A DNA stretch of 37,486 nucleotides from Alteromonadaceae bacterium (GTDB taxonomy: Bacteria; Pseudomonadota; Gammaproteobacteria; Enterobacterales; Alteromonadaceae): NCBI GenBank assembly GCA_023301705.1, contig JALZUE010000118.1, positions 1 through 37,486 of the forward strand, given 5' to 3'. Positions 8,956 to 16,496 of this stretch are shown here, piece after piece (position 1 is the first letter of the stretch; every line of letters begins with the position of its first letter). Under the pieces are notes generated by a model. The model saw nothing but the letters and a program-made list of their open reading frames with translations, was not told the origin of the DNA and ran no database searches. A program made the position numbers and the translations under genes.

Positions 8956-10038
8956 ATGAATATTAAAAAAACACTACCTGTTTGCAATGTAATTATGATG
9001 GGAATACTTTTTTTACAGGGCTGTGGTACAGCGATTAAAAATAAAGATCAACAAGTAATATTTCCCGCAGAAAAGTTTGATTTAACCCAATGGCAAATTA
9101 ATACACCTACAGATGTTGATAACAACGGTATTGTTGACGAAATAGGTGTAGCTGAAATACAAACGTATCAACATTCAGATTATTTTTATGTAGATACTGA
9201 AGGTAATATGGTTTTTGCGGCACCTAACAAAGCGATAACTTCTATTTATTCAACTAATACTCGTAGCGAGTTACATCATATGCTTGCTGGTGGAAAAGCT
9301 GAAATAAAGTCATTTGCAAATAACTTTGCACTTCAATCTAATCGTCGCGCAGATGCATTCGCTCAAATAGGAGGGAACTTGCAAGCTACGCTTAAAGTTA
9401 ATTATGTTTCAAAGCGTGCAAAATATGATGAAAAACCTACTGCTTTTTCTGTTGTTGTAGGTCAAGTTCATGCAGTACAAGATAAAGCACGTAGAGATGA
9501 AGGTGAGGGTTATGGCTGGGGTAATGAGCCTTTAAAAATATATTACAAAAAATTACCAAATCATGATTATGGTTCTGTTTTTTGGAATTATGAACGAAAT
9601 CTTGAGAAAGATAATCCAGATAGAATAGATATAAGCTACCCTGTATGGGGTAAGCCATGGCTTGATTTTAGTGATCCAAAAGAACAGGGGATTGCGCTAA
9701 ATGAAGCATTTAGTTACGAGGTGAATATATATGAAAATATCATGTATTTAACATTTACTAATGCTCGCCACGGCACGGTTACTTATGAACTAGATTTATC
9801 TAACAATATTGATGCGTATGGTAATGTTGACGAATTAGACTTTCCTAAAGGTTATACTGGTGAAGGACACCACTTTAAAGCTGGAGCATATAATCAATGT
9901 AGTACAAAAGATGATCCTAGCTTTCGCTACCCGGCATGTTCAGGTATAGGAGATTGGAGTACTGACAAAGCCAATGGGGACTATACTCAAGTTACCTTTT
10001 CTCGCTTAGTGACAGGTTTAGGTAGAAAACCAGAATAA
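8956..10038 (+). CDS. PL7 alginate lyase, lipoprotein (QVH type)
   Basis: Secreted lyase of 360 residues. A signal peptide ends in lipobox LQGC with Cys23, followed by Gly, so outer-membrane anchoring is expected. The PL7 jelly-roll starts at about residue 36 (FDLTQWQINTP). The three family motifs are present: RSELHHM (103-109), QVH (170-172) and HFKAGAYNQ (306-314). Gln170 and His172, the Arg of RSEL and Tyr312 correspond to the catalytic set. In PL7 a QVH motif is generally linked to preference for mannuronate blocks and QIH to guluronate-containing blocks. This fits a division of labour with the QIH enzyme at 13889-15742. It ends the + strand sugar-acid gene run and is followed by a clear terminator. 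Confidence 0.92.
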   Translation: MNIKKTLPVCNVIMMGILFLQGCGTAIKNKDQQVIFPAEKFDLTQWQINTPTDVDNNGIVDEIGVAEIQTYQHSDYFYVDTEGNMVFAAPNKAITSIYSTNTRSELHHMLAGGKAEIKSFANNFALQSNRRADAFAQIGGNLQATLKVNYVSKRAKYDEKPTAFSVVVGQVHAVQDKARRDEGEGYGWGNEPLKIYYKKLPNHDYGSVFWNYERNLEKDNPDRIDISYPVWGKPWLDFSDPKEQGIALNEAFSYEVNIYENIMYLTFTNARHGTVTYELDLSNNIDAYGNVDELDFPKGYTGEGHHFKAGAYNQCSTKDDPSFRYPACSGIGDWSTDKANGDYTQVTFSRLVTGLGRKPE

Positions 10039-10088
10039 TTTTGGTGTAATACTTTAGTTTAAGTATTATTATTTTTGAAGAAAACAAT

Positions 10089-10116
10089 ATTCAATTTATT
10101 TGTAAATAAATTGAAT
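10089..10116. repeat. AT-rich perfect palindrome after the PL7 lyase gene
   Basis: A 13-bp arm (ATTCAATTTATTT) is repeated inverted with a 2-base spacer. It contains only AT-rich DNA and no T-tract, so its role is unclear. It lies between the lyase stop and the real terminator. Confidence 0.45.
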
Positions 10117-10183
10117 TAATTCTAAAAAGCAGGTTCTTATATAACAAGAGGTTTAATCTCCCTTGAGTTTTTCATGTTTTTAC

Positions 10184-10211
10184 AACGCACCATTTTAGGT
10201 GCGTTTTTTTT
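10184..10211 (+). terminator. Rho-independent terminator of the alginate operon
   Basis: An 8-bp stem AACGCACC/GGTGCGTT with a 6-base loop runs straight into a tract of eight T. It is a textbook intrinsic terminator for the upstream PL7 lyase gene and separates the locus from yqiJK. Confidence 0.9.
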
Positions 10212-10224
10212 GCCTATCATTAAT

Positions 10225-10253
10225 TTGACATAATATGTCTTGTGTTGTATTTT
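10225..10253 (+). promoter_or_regulatory. Sigma-70 promoter for yqiJK
   Basis: A consensus -35 TTGACA (10225-10230) and a TATTTT -10 (10248-10253) are separated by 17 bp. They lie just after a terminator and about 30 bp before the yqiJ start. An alternative -10, TATAAC, lies slightly downstream but with poorer spacing. Confidence 0.55.
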
Positions 10254-10288
10254 ATAACGCTACTACAATAAAAGGACTTATTGAATAA

Positions 10289-10939
10289 ATGCTTGAATTC
10301 TTTCTTTCTGATTACAATTTATACTATTCAATTGCAATTAGTTTTGTCGTAATACTTTCGCTTGTTGAAGGTTTGGGCTTGCTTCTTGGTTTTAGTTTAA
10401 TGAGTGTTCTTGACCAGTTTACCCCCATTGATATAGATGCTGATGTTGATCTTTCTTCTGGCGGACTAACAGCTTTTATTGGTTGGCTATGTTTACATCG
10501 CTTACCGTTACTTATTTGGCTAGTCATTGTGTTATCAAGCTTTGGTATCTGTGGTGTATCATTAAATTACCTTTCATTAGTAATGTTAGATACAACGCTA
10601 TCTGCCTATGTGATTTTTATACCTAGCTTTTTATTTGCTATATTTTTTGTAAAATTAATAGCAAAACCCTTGTCTAATCTTTTACCTAAAAATGAAACGT
10701 CGGCCATTTCTAATCATAGCTTTTGTGGTTTAGTTGGAAAAATCACTATTGGTAAGGCTACCTATAAAAACCCAGCAGAAGCGGTTATTCATGATTCTTT
10801 TGCTCAAAAACATTACATATTAGTTGCACCAGAATCAACTGATATTGTACTTGAAGCAGGTACAGAAATTGTTTTAGTTGAAAAATTAGAACAATACTGG
10901 CTAGCGATCCCTTTAAATTCAAATATGACACAGGAATAA
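10289..10939 (+). CDS. yqiJ: YqiJ-like inner-membrane OB-fold (NfeD-related) protein
   Basis: Protein of 216 residues with an N-terminal segment SIAISFVVILSLVEGLGLLLGF and two further membrane helices (about 70-95 and 100-125). A soluble C-terminal OB-fold-like domain (about 145-210) follows, with FCGLVGKITIGKATYKNPAEA. Size and arrangement match E. coli YqiJ, which is paired with the flotillin-like YqiK. NfeD-type proteins pair with SPFH proteins in membrane microdomains. Its stop codon overlaps the ribosome site of the next gene, so the two are translationally linked. Confidence 0.85.
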   Translation: MLEFFLSDYNLYYSIAISFVVILSLVEGLGLLLGFSLMSVLDQFTPIDIDADVDLSSGGLTAFIGWLCLHRLPLLIWLVIVLSSFGICGVSLNYLSLVMLDTTLSAYVIFIPSFLFAIFFVKLIAKPLSNLLPKNETSAISNHSFCGLVGKITIGKATYKNPAEAVIHDSFAQKHYILVAPESTDIVLEAGTEIVLVEKLEQYWLAIPLNSNMTQE

Positions 10940-10944
10940 ATTAT

Positions 10945-12654
10945 ATGTTGGAAGGAACTAATTTAACATTTATCTTAACAGTTTCAGGTATTGGTTTAGT
11001 AACTTTACTTGTTATTGGCTTAATTTTCGCAAAACTTTATGTGAGAGCAACAAAAGAAATTGCTTTTGTTCGTACTGGTTTAGGTGGCGAAAAAGTTGTT
11101 AAAGATGGTGGTGCTATTTGTTTACCCGTGTTGCACGAAACTATTCCGGTTAATATGAATACATTAAGAATTGAAGTAGAAAAAATTCAAAAAGATGCCT
11201 TAATTACTAAAGATAGAATGCGTGTAGATGTAAAGTCAGACTTTTATTTAAGAGTTGCGCCGCATCAAGAAGGTATTTCTATGGCAGCTCAAACTTTAGG
11301 TACACGTACTATGCGTGTTGAAGAGCTAAAAAAATTAATGGAATCAAAGTTTGTTGATGTACTTCGTGCAGTAGCCGCTGAAATGACGATGACAGAAATG
11401 CATGAGCAGCGTTCTGATTTCGTTCAGAAAGTTCAGCAAAGTGTGGCAAATGATTTAGAAAAAAATGGTTTAGAGCTTGAGTCAGTATCGTTGACAGGTT
11501 TCGATCAAACCGCGCTTGATTACTTTAATGAAAATAACGCTTTTGATGCTGAAGGTCGAGCAAGGTTAGCAAAAATTATTGAAGAAAAACGTAAAGAAAC
11601 GAATGATATTGAGCAAGAAAACCGCGTTAAAATTGAGCGTAGAAATTTAGAAGCCGAACAACAGTCATTAGAAATTAAAAAAGAAGAAGAAGAAGCTCGT
11701 TTAGCACAAGAGCAGGTACTAGAATTTAAACGTGCAGAGCAAAAAGCACAAATCGTGATTACACGTGAACAAAAAGCAAAAGAAGAACGTCAAGCCGAAA
11801 TATCAAAAGAGCAAGCAATTGAAGCGGCAGAAATAGATAAGGCAAAAGATATTGAAACTCGCGAAATTGATAAAAAGAAAGCGTTAGAACAAGCTCGTAT
11901 TCAACAACAACGTGATATTGAAGTTGCTCAGCAAGAAAAGCAAATAGCCGTTGCTGAAAAGTCAGAAGAAGAATCTGCTGCCAGAGCTAAAGCAGCTGAA
12001 GCCGAAAAAATGAAAGTAGAAAAAGAAGAAGCTGTTATTACGGTGAAAGAAGTTGCAATTGCTAACCGACAAAAAGAAATAGAAGTTATTGACGCAACAA
12101 AAGAAGCTGAGCGTGATGCTGTAAGTGTTACTGTTCAAGCTGAAGCAGAGAAAAGAGCTGCTGAAGATAGAGCAAGTGCAATATTAATAGAAGCTAAAGC
12201 TGATTCAGATGCAAAAATTCTAAAAGCCTCTGCTGATGAGAAAGTATTAGCGGTTGAAGCTGAAGGTAAGCAAGCATTATTTGAAGCAGAAAACTCATTA
12301 AGTATTGAACAAATTGAATTGAAGAAAACACTTGCTATGTTAAACGCATTACCAGGTATTGTTGAACAATCAGTTAAGCCATTAGAAAGCATAGAGGGTA
12401 TCAAAATCTTACAAGGTTATGGTAACGGAGGGCAAAACGGAGCTACAGGATCAGCAAACTCGAATGGTGGTGGTATTGCCGAACAAGTAACAACAGCGGC
12501 ATTAAATTATCGAGCAAATGCGCCTATTGTTGATTCAATGTTAAGAGAGCTAGGTATTGTTGACAGTGAAAAGGGCTCATTAACTGATTTATTAACAGGT
12601 AATAGTGAAATAATGGGAAATATTGGTGTTGATAATAGCACTGAAAAAACTTAA
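10945..12654 (+). CDS. yqiK: Flotillin-family SPFH protein YqiK
   Basis: Membrane scaffold of 569 residues. One N-terminal membrane helix (about 8-29) is followed by an SPFH/PHB domain (about 35-215), with FVRTGLGGEKVVKDGGA and DVLRAVAAEMTM as recognisable flotillin stretches. A long charged Glu/Lys/Ala coiled coil covers about 215-450. A Gly/Asn-rich spacer and a short C-terminal helix end the protein. Flotillins oligomerise at the inner membrane and affect membrane order and protein localisation; the exact task of YqiK is not firmly known. It follows yqiJ by 5 bases, with AGGA overlapping the yqiJ stop. The DNA of the coiled coil is repetitive in GAA/GCA codons, which explains the weaker reading on the other strand. 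Confidence 0.92.
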   Translation: MLEGTNLTFILTVSGIGLVTLLVIGLIFAKLYVRATKEIAFVRTGLGGEKVVKDGGAICLPVLHETIPVNMNTLRIEVEKIQKDALITKDRMRVDVKSDFYLRVAPHQEGISMAAQTLGTRTMRVEELKKLMESKFVDVLRAVAAEMTMTEMHEQRSDFVQKVQQSVANDLEKNGLELESVSLTGFDQTALDYFNENNAFDAEGRARLAKIIEEKRKETNDIEQENRVKIERRNLEAEQQSLEIKKEEEEARLAQEQVLEFKRAEQKAQIVITREQKAKEERQAEISKEQAIEAAEIDKAKDIETREIDKKKALEQARIQQQRDIEVAQQEKQIAVAEKSEEESAARAKAAEAEKMKVEKEEAVITVKEVAIANRQKEIEVIDATKEAERDAVSVTVQAEAEKRAAEDRASAILIEAKADSDAKILKASADEKVLAVEAEGKQALFEAENSLSIEQIELKKTLAMLNALPGIVEQSVKPLESIEGIKILQGYGNGGQNGATGSANSNGGGIAEQVTTAALNYRANAPIVDSMLRELGIVDSEKGSLTDLLTGNSEIMGNIGVDNSTEKT

Positions 12655-12672
12655 TAACTTAGTGTGTATACT

Positions 12673-12711
12673 TGCCTATTTTAAATATTCATCAGGAACT
12701 TAAGATAGGCA
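12673..12711. terminator. Inverted repeat between convergent yqiK and the 12812 gene
   Basis: Arms TGCCTATTTTAA and TTAAGATAGGCA pair over 12 bases with one mismatch around a 15-base loop. It lies between two genes that end toward each other. There is no strong T-tract, so a bidirectional terminator is only probable. Confidence 0.35.
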
Positions 12712-12811
12712 GTTACAGAAACTGTGTTATAGGGTCGCTCAAGTTAATTGTCGTTATAACAATAAATACATAGCTCAACGAGCACGTTTTTCCTATGAAA
12801 TTGCTGTGCTG

Positions 12812-13813
12812 TCAAAAAAATCGTTCCAGAATGTCTTGAGCTTGATTGCGAATATCGGTACTGACATATTCATCACGTGTTATTGCTTGAACAGATGCTT
12901 GTATCGATTCTCTTTCTTGCTGATTATGGCCTGCATCAAATTCAGCATTATAACGCTCCATAGACGTTTCAATAGCTTGAAGTCCATATTCCTGAAGCTC
13001 TACTGAATCATTTGAGACAAAATCATTGATATCTTGAGCCACAAATGAAGATGACGGAGAAATTAATATTTTAGCTATTAATGCTTCTCCACTTGTATAA
13101 GAAGAATATGTTGATTGAATGATATTATCTAATACTTGTCGCGTTTTTTCTTGATTATGTTCACCTGAAATTTGACGTGTCATATTAATTGCCATAACTT
13201 TTACTCTTGTATCATATTCATCCGTTAATATAGATAAAAACACATCGACGGCTTGTTCATCATTTTTAATGCCTGATTGTAATAGCTTCAGTGCTGATAC
13301 TCTGTCGTTAGGATCTATGCTTGTTGAAATTAAAGATGCAACGCTTACTTTTTGCTCTAATGATAATGCATCTACTATGGCGTAAGCAGCGTCATGTTGA
13401 TTAACTTTATTTGTTTCTTCTCCTTGTAGTGCGGTAAGTAAATTAGCCATTGCATCGGGCTCACTTGCTAGTGAATTAGCAAAAACAGAAGCATTTTTTA
13501 TGATGAAAGCAATATCTTGAGCTGACAATTTTTCGCCTGTTTCTAGCTTGAAGATTAAGTTTAAACAACGTTTTTCACATGCTTTAGTGATCGAAATGGT
13601 AGGTTCTTGCGGTGTTCTATCTATTCGCTTCGTTTGTAAACTAGTATCCTTTGCGGGATATGTATTAAAAACAGCAGTAGATATTCTAACCTCAGCGTTA
13701 TTGTTCTTATTGTTAGATAGTGGTTCAGTGACAAAAGTTATCAGACAAATACCAACAATAGCTCCAATAGCACTATAAGGTACAACTTTGCTTTTTTGTA
13801 TATTGCTCAACAT
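12812..13813 (-). CDS. Membrane-anchored helical-repeat protein of unknown function
   Basis: I do not recognise this protein. From ATG 13813 it has 333 residues, with AGGAA about eight bases upstream; a TTG at 13828 is a weaker alternative. A membrane anchor (VVPYSAIGAIVGICLITFV) is near the N-terminus. After it come a short Asn-rich linker, two cysteines (CEKRC) and then about 250 residues of amphipathic helices without transmembrane segments. Runs such as DPNDRVSALKLLQSG and EYDTRVKVMAINMTRQISG have the look of HEAT-like helical repeats, which usually act in protein binding. The soluble part is probably periplasmic. It lies downstream of the CBM32-PL7 gene but is separated from it by a terminator, so it is likely independent. 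Confidence 0.7.
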   Translation of the reverse strand: MLSNIQKSKVVPYSAIGAIVGICLITFVTEPLSNNKNNNAEVRISTAVFNTYPAKDTSLQTKRIDRTPQEPTISITKACEKRCLNLIFKLETGEKLSAQDIAFIIKNASVFANSLASEPDAMANLLTALQGEETNKVNQHDAAYAIVDALSLEQKVSVASLISTSIDPNDRVSALKLLQSGIKNDEQAVDVFLSILTDEYDTRVKVMAINMTRQISGEHNQEKTRQVLDNIIQSTYSSYTSGEALIAKILISPSSSFVAQDINDFVSNDSVELQEYGLQAIETSMERYNAEFDAGHNQQERESIQASVQAITRDEYVSTDIRNQAQDILERFF

Positions 13814-13834
13814 GGCTTTATTCCTCAACCAATA

Positions 13835-13853
13835 AAGGGGGTAAAACCCCCTT
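13835..13853 (-). terminator. Terminator of the CBM32-PL7 lyase gene
   Basis: Stem AAGGGGG/CCCCCTT (7 bp, loop of 5) reads on the - strand into TTTATT. It lies about 35 bases past the stop of the lyase gene and before the start of the next - strand gene. Confidence 0.7.
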
Positions 13854-13888
13854 GTTTTGGACTTAGTATCTATTTTTAAAATGACTAA

Positions 13889-15742
13889 TTAATTTTCATC
13901 ATGTGTATTAGAAATACGATAGAAAGTAGCGATATCAGTATCGTCATCATCACCAGTATTGTTTTGTGTATATACACCAGCTTTAAAGTACATCCACTCA
14001 TCAGAAGTGTCGTAACCACTATCCAGCTCATTCATGTTAATAGTAAGTTCAGCTATTGGAGTACCATCAAAATCACCTGTACGAATGATAACTGTGATAT
14101 CAGCACCCTCATTAATAATTTCATAAGAGAATAATTCATCTAGTTCGATACCGTTACTTGGGCCATCACCATCGTTATCATCACACCGTTCGTCACCAAT
14201 TAGGTTGAACGTATTATCTCTATTATCAATTTCATGTTCAAAGTATACACACCCGAAAGTTGCATCAGGCAGTTTACGATAATACAAGCGAGCAGGTTCA
14301 TCATCACTCGCATGAATTTGACCTATAATAGTACGACCAGGATGCAATCCATTACCTGTTGTAGTTACTCTATTAATACGAAGTGTTGCGGTTAGTTCGC
14401 CGTTGCGACCACCCCAATCACCATCTGTAGGCTGATATCCTAGTGCCCAGTTATTAGGAGTTACACCAGTAGTTGATATGCTTGTGTCACCAGTACGTAA
14501 TTGTTCTCTTAATTCCGAACGAGGGAAACCAGAATTACAACTTCTATTCGTTGTAGCGCCACCTACAGGGCTTACAAATCGCATACCACCATCAGTATGA
14601 GTAAAAAAGTAAGGGCTTGAAGTAGTATCGCGAAATTCGTCCCACTCATCTTCGTTTGAACGTACCGCTCGACATTCATCATCTTCTCTAATTGCCGGAG
14701 TATCAATTGACCATTGTGTTAAATCAAAATTTTCCCATGGCTCAAGGTTTGGATCTAAGCCGAAGTTACCAGAAACCTGAGTTGTTGGTGCAGGTTCAGG
14801 GCTTGGTGCAGGCGGTGCAACAGGTGTAGGTGTACTTTCTGAAGCATTAGCTACTTCGAAATTAACAGATACCGTATCTGTAGACCCATTATTAAATAAT
14901 ATATTTGCTGTTAATGTATGGCCGTCATCTGATAAGTCAGATGTATCGAATGGATTTGCTGCAGAACCGCCACCTTGTAAATCGAATGGTTGTAAGTTTT
15001 CTTCAGAAATACGAGCGCCATCAATAAAGAAAATAACTTGATCAATTTCGTCTTGATCAGCTTGATCTATCAATATAAATACATCATCACTTAATGTTTG
15101 GCCACTTAAGTTAGACGTATTTGAACGATTCTCTGAACTCGCTATGACAATATTTACATCTGATGCTGATGATGCATTATTGTCATCATCTGAGCTATCA
15201 TCATCTGAGTTGTTATTATCAGAGCTGCTATTATTATCGCTAGTGTCGTTATCATTGTCATTATTCGTATTACCGCTAGCGTTGCCACCAGCACCAATAA
15301 TCATAATTTCGGTGATATTAGTTGTACCTTCATCTAGACCACGTACACGTATTTGACGAGCAGTGATGTCTTCTATGTTGTAATCTTCAAAATTATTAGT
15401 TGTACCGCTACTTGAGCCAGAAAAAACTGTTGTCCAAGCGCCTCTAGTACCTGAACGCCCGGCTATTTCAAACTCATAAACCGTTCCATCACCACGTCCC
15501 CAAGCAATTTCAACATTATCAACTCGTTGATCAGAGCCTAAATCTAGTCGAACCTCTTGAGGGTTACCGTTACCAGCCCAACGAGAATCAAAAGATAAAT
15601 CACCATCAATAACATTAGACGGTGAAAATCCATTTATTGTACCACTACCAGTAGCACGGTTTATTTCTAACGTTTCTGCACTTATTGCTGTGCTAAGCAG
15701 AGTAAGCGCACCGATAGCAGAAAGTTTGTAAAATGATTTCAC
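13889..15742 (-). CDS. Multi-modular PL7 alginate lyase with CBM32-like domain (QIH type)
   Basis: Secreted lyase of 617 residues. Order: signal peptide 1-22; F5/8-type C (CBM32-like) sugar-binding domain 23-152; Asp/Asn/Ser-rich linker about 153-193; an Ig-like beta domain about 194-300; Pro/Ala/Thr linker 301-322; PL7 catalytic domain about 328-612. PL7 motifs are RSELREQL (408-415), QIH (475-477) and YFKAGVYTQ (585-593). QIH is usually linked to guluronate-containing blocks, complementing the QVH lyase at 8956-10038. The CBM32-like module should hold the enzyme on polymer. The gene starts at GTG 15742 with GGGGAG nine bases upstream. Both linkers are typical of extracellular multi-domain enzymes. 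It has its own promoter region and a terminator, so it is a single-gene unit. Confidence 0.92.
   Translation of the reverse strand: MKSFYKLSAIGALTLLSTAISAETLEINRATGSGTINGFSPSNVIDGDLSFDSRWAGNGNPQEVRLDLGSDQRVDNVEIAWGRGDGTVYEFEIAGRSGTRGAWTTVFSGSSSGTTNNFEDYNIEDITARQIRVRGLDEGTTNITEIMIIGAGGNASGNTNNDNDNDTSDNNSSSDNNNSDDDSSDDDNNASSASDVNIVIASSENRSNTSNLSGQTLSDDVFILIDQADQDEIDQVIFFIDGARISEENLQPFDLQGGGSAANPFDTSDLSDDGHTLTANILFNNGSTDTVSVNFEVANASESTPTPVAPPAPSPEPAPTTQVSGNFGLDPNLEPWENFDLTQWSIDTPAIREDDECRAVRSNEDEWDEFRDTTSSPYFFTHTDGGMRFVSPVGGATTNRSCNSGFPRSELREQLRTGDTSISTTGVTPNNWALGYQPTDGDWGGRNGELTATLRINRVTTTGNGLHPGRTIIGQIHASDDEPARLYYRKLPDATFGCVYFEHEIDNRDNTFNLIGDERCDDNDGDGPSNGIELDELFSYEIINEGADITVIIRTGDFDGTPIAELTINMNELDSGYDTSDEWMYFKAGVYTQNNTGDDDDTDIATFYRISNTHDEN
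15167..15274 (-). repeat. Low-complexity Asp/Asn/Ser-coding tract
   Basis: About 36 codons made nearly only of Asp, Asn and Ser, giving repeated TCATCA/TTATTA-like triplets on the + strand. It encodes the flexible linker after the CBM32-like domain and could vary in length by slippage. Confidence 0.7.
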
Positions 15743-15913
15743 TATAGAAATCTCCCCATATATTTTTAATTATTTTGTAAAATGTACACATCAGCATCAA
15801 TATTACTTAGTAAAAGTAAACTCAATTTGAATGAATACATTTGACGTCCTTTGCTTTGTCATACTGAAATTTGATCAACATATTGTTATATAAATTTATT
15901 TTTTAAGTTGTTC

Positions 15914-15926
15914 ACTTTGACAAAGT
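15914..15926. promoter_or_regulatory. Palindrome upstream of the CBM32-PL7 gene, possible operator
   Basis: ACTTTG-A-CAAAGT is a 6+1+6 perfect palindrome about 172-184 bp before the lyase start codon. A related half (CTTTGTCA) lies at about 15,853-15,860. No regulator gene of the alginate locus is in the window, so the link is inference. Confidence 0.35.
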
Positions 15927-16364
15927 CATTGAAGTCTAGATCAAAACTTTTGAAAAGGTTCAGTAAAAAATTAACAAAACAATAACAAAAACATAACATT
16001 AGGTGATTTTTAGATTTTAATTGTGAATGATATTGTTTTTAATGCTCGTTTTTTGAACTAACAATGTCTCTATATTTCACTTTTATTGAATTGTTTTTAA
16101 TGTGAACAAGGCTACACGGTGTTTCGTACGAAAAGAACTCAACTATTTATAACAGTGCTGTGATGATTGTTTTAAGAGTAAAAGTAAGAGCTTTGGCTTT
16201 GAAGATAGTTTTGATAATTGAAATAGCGGTTGTAATAAAGCGACGGTGAATTTTTATTTTCGCTTTACTATATAAGTAACGATTTTTGGTCAATATTATA
16301 ATTAATAAAGTCGATTTGGTTCTGAATACTTTAATGCAGGTGAAATTATATTTAATGACATGAG

Positions 16365-16382
16365 TCTATTCATAAGAATAGA
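16365..16382. repeat. Small hairpin downstream of the Nit1C cluster
   Basis: TCTATTC and GAATAGA form a 7-bp stem with a 4-base loop. On the + strand an AT-rich tail follows. Its role is not clear. Confidence 0.3.
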
Positions 16383-16420
16383 TTATTAAAAATTATTTAA
16401 TTTATACTAACATTTAGTAT

Positions 16421-16465
16421 AAAGGCTTATTAATATGTGATTTTTATCATGATTAATAAACCTTT
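16421..16465 (-). terminator. Likely terminator hairpin of the Nit1C operon
   Basis: Arms AAAGGCTTATTAAT and ATTAATAAACCTTT (14 bases, one mismatch) lie 32-76 bases after the last Nit1C stop codon. The tail on the - strand is AT-rich but not a T-tract, so efficiency is uncertain. A smaller palindrome, TATACT/AGTATA, touches it on the left. Confidence 0.45.
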
Positions 16466-16496
16466 GTATGACATATTATTTAAAAAATAGTTAATT

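Larger units (their letters stand above)
15743..16496. other. 754-bp intergenic region without genes
   Basis: I see no convincing gene or RNA here. It is very AT-rich and separates the start of the CBM32-PL7 gene from the end of the Nit1C cluster. It holds the lyase promoter region, a 13-bp palindrome (15914-15926), and at the other end several hairpins (16365-16382 and 16421-16465) downstream of the Nit1C operon. A long middle part (about 15,960-16,350) has no feature I can support. Confidence 0.6.

Noticed and set aside
11580-12404. Reverse-strand open frame within the yqiK coiled coil
   Set aside because: It is a by-product of GAA/GCA-rich codons; the yqiK frame is full length and conserved.
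15167-15274. Triplet repeats as a possible CRISPR or satellite array
   Set aside because: The units are coding triplets in frame with the lyase, with no spacers.
15144-15356. Forward open frame rich in Ser/Leu opposite the CBM32-PL7 gene
   Set aside because: It is the complement of the Asp/Asn/Ser linker and carries no ribosome site or domain.
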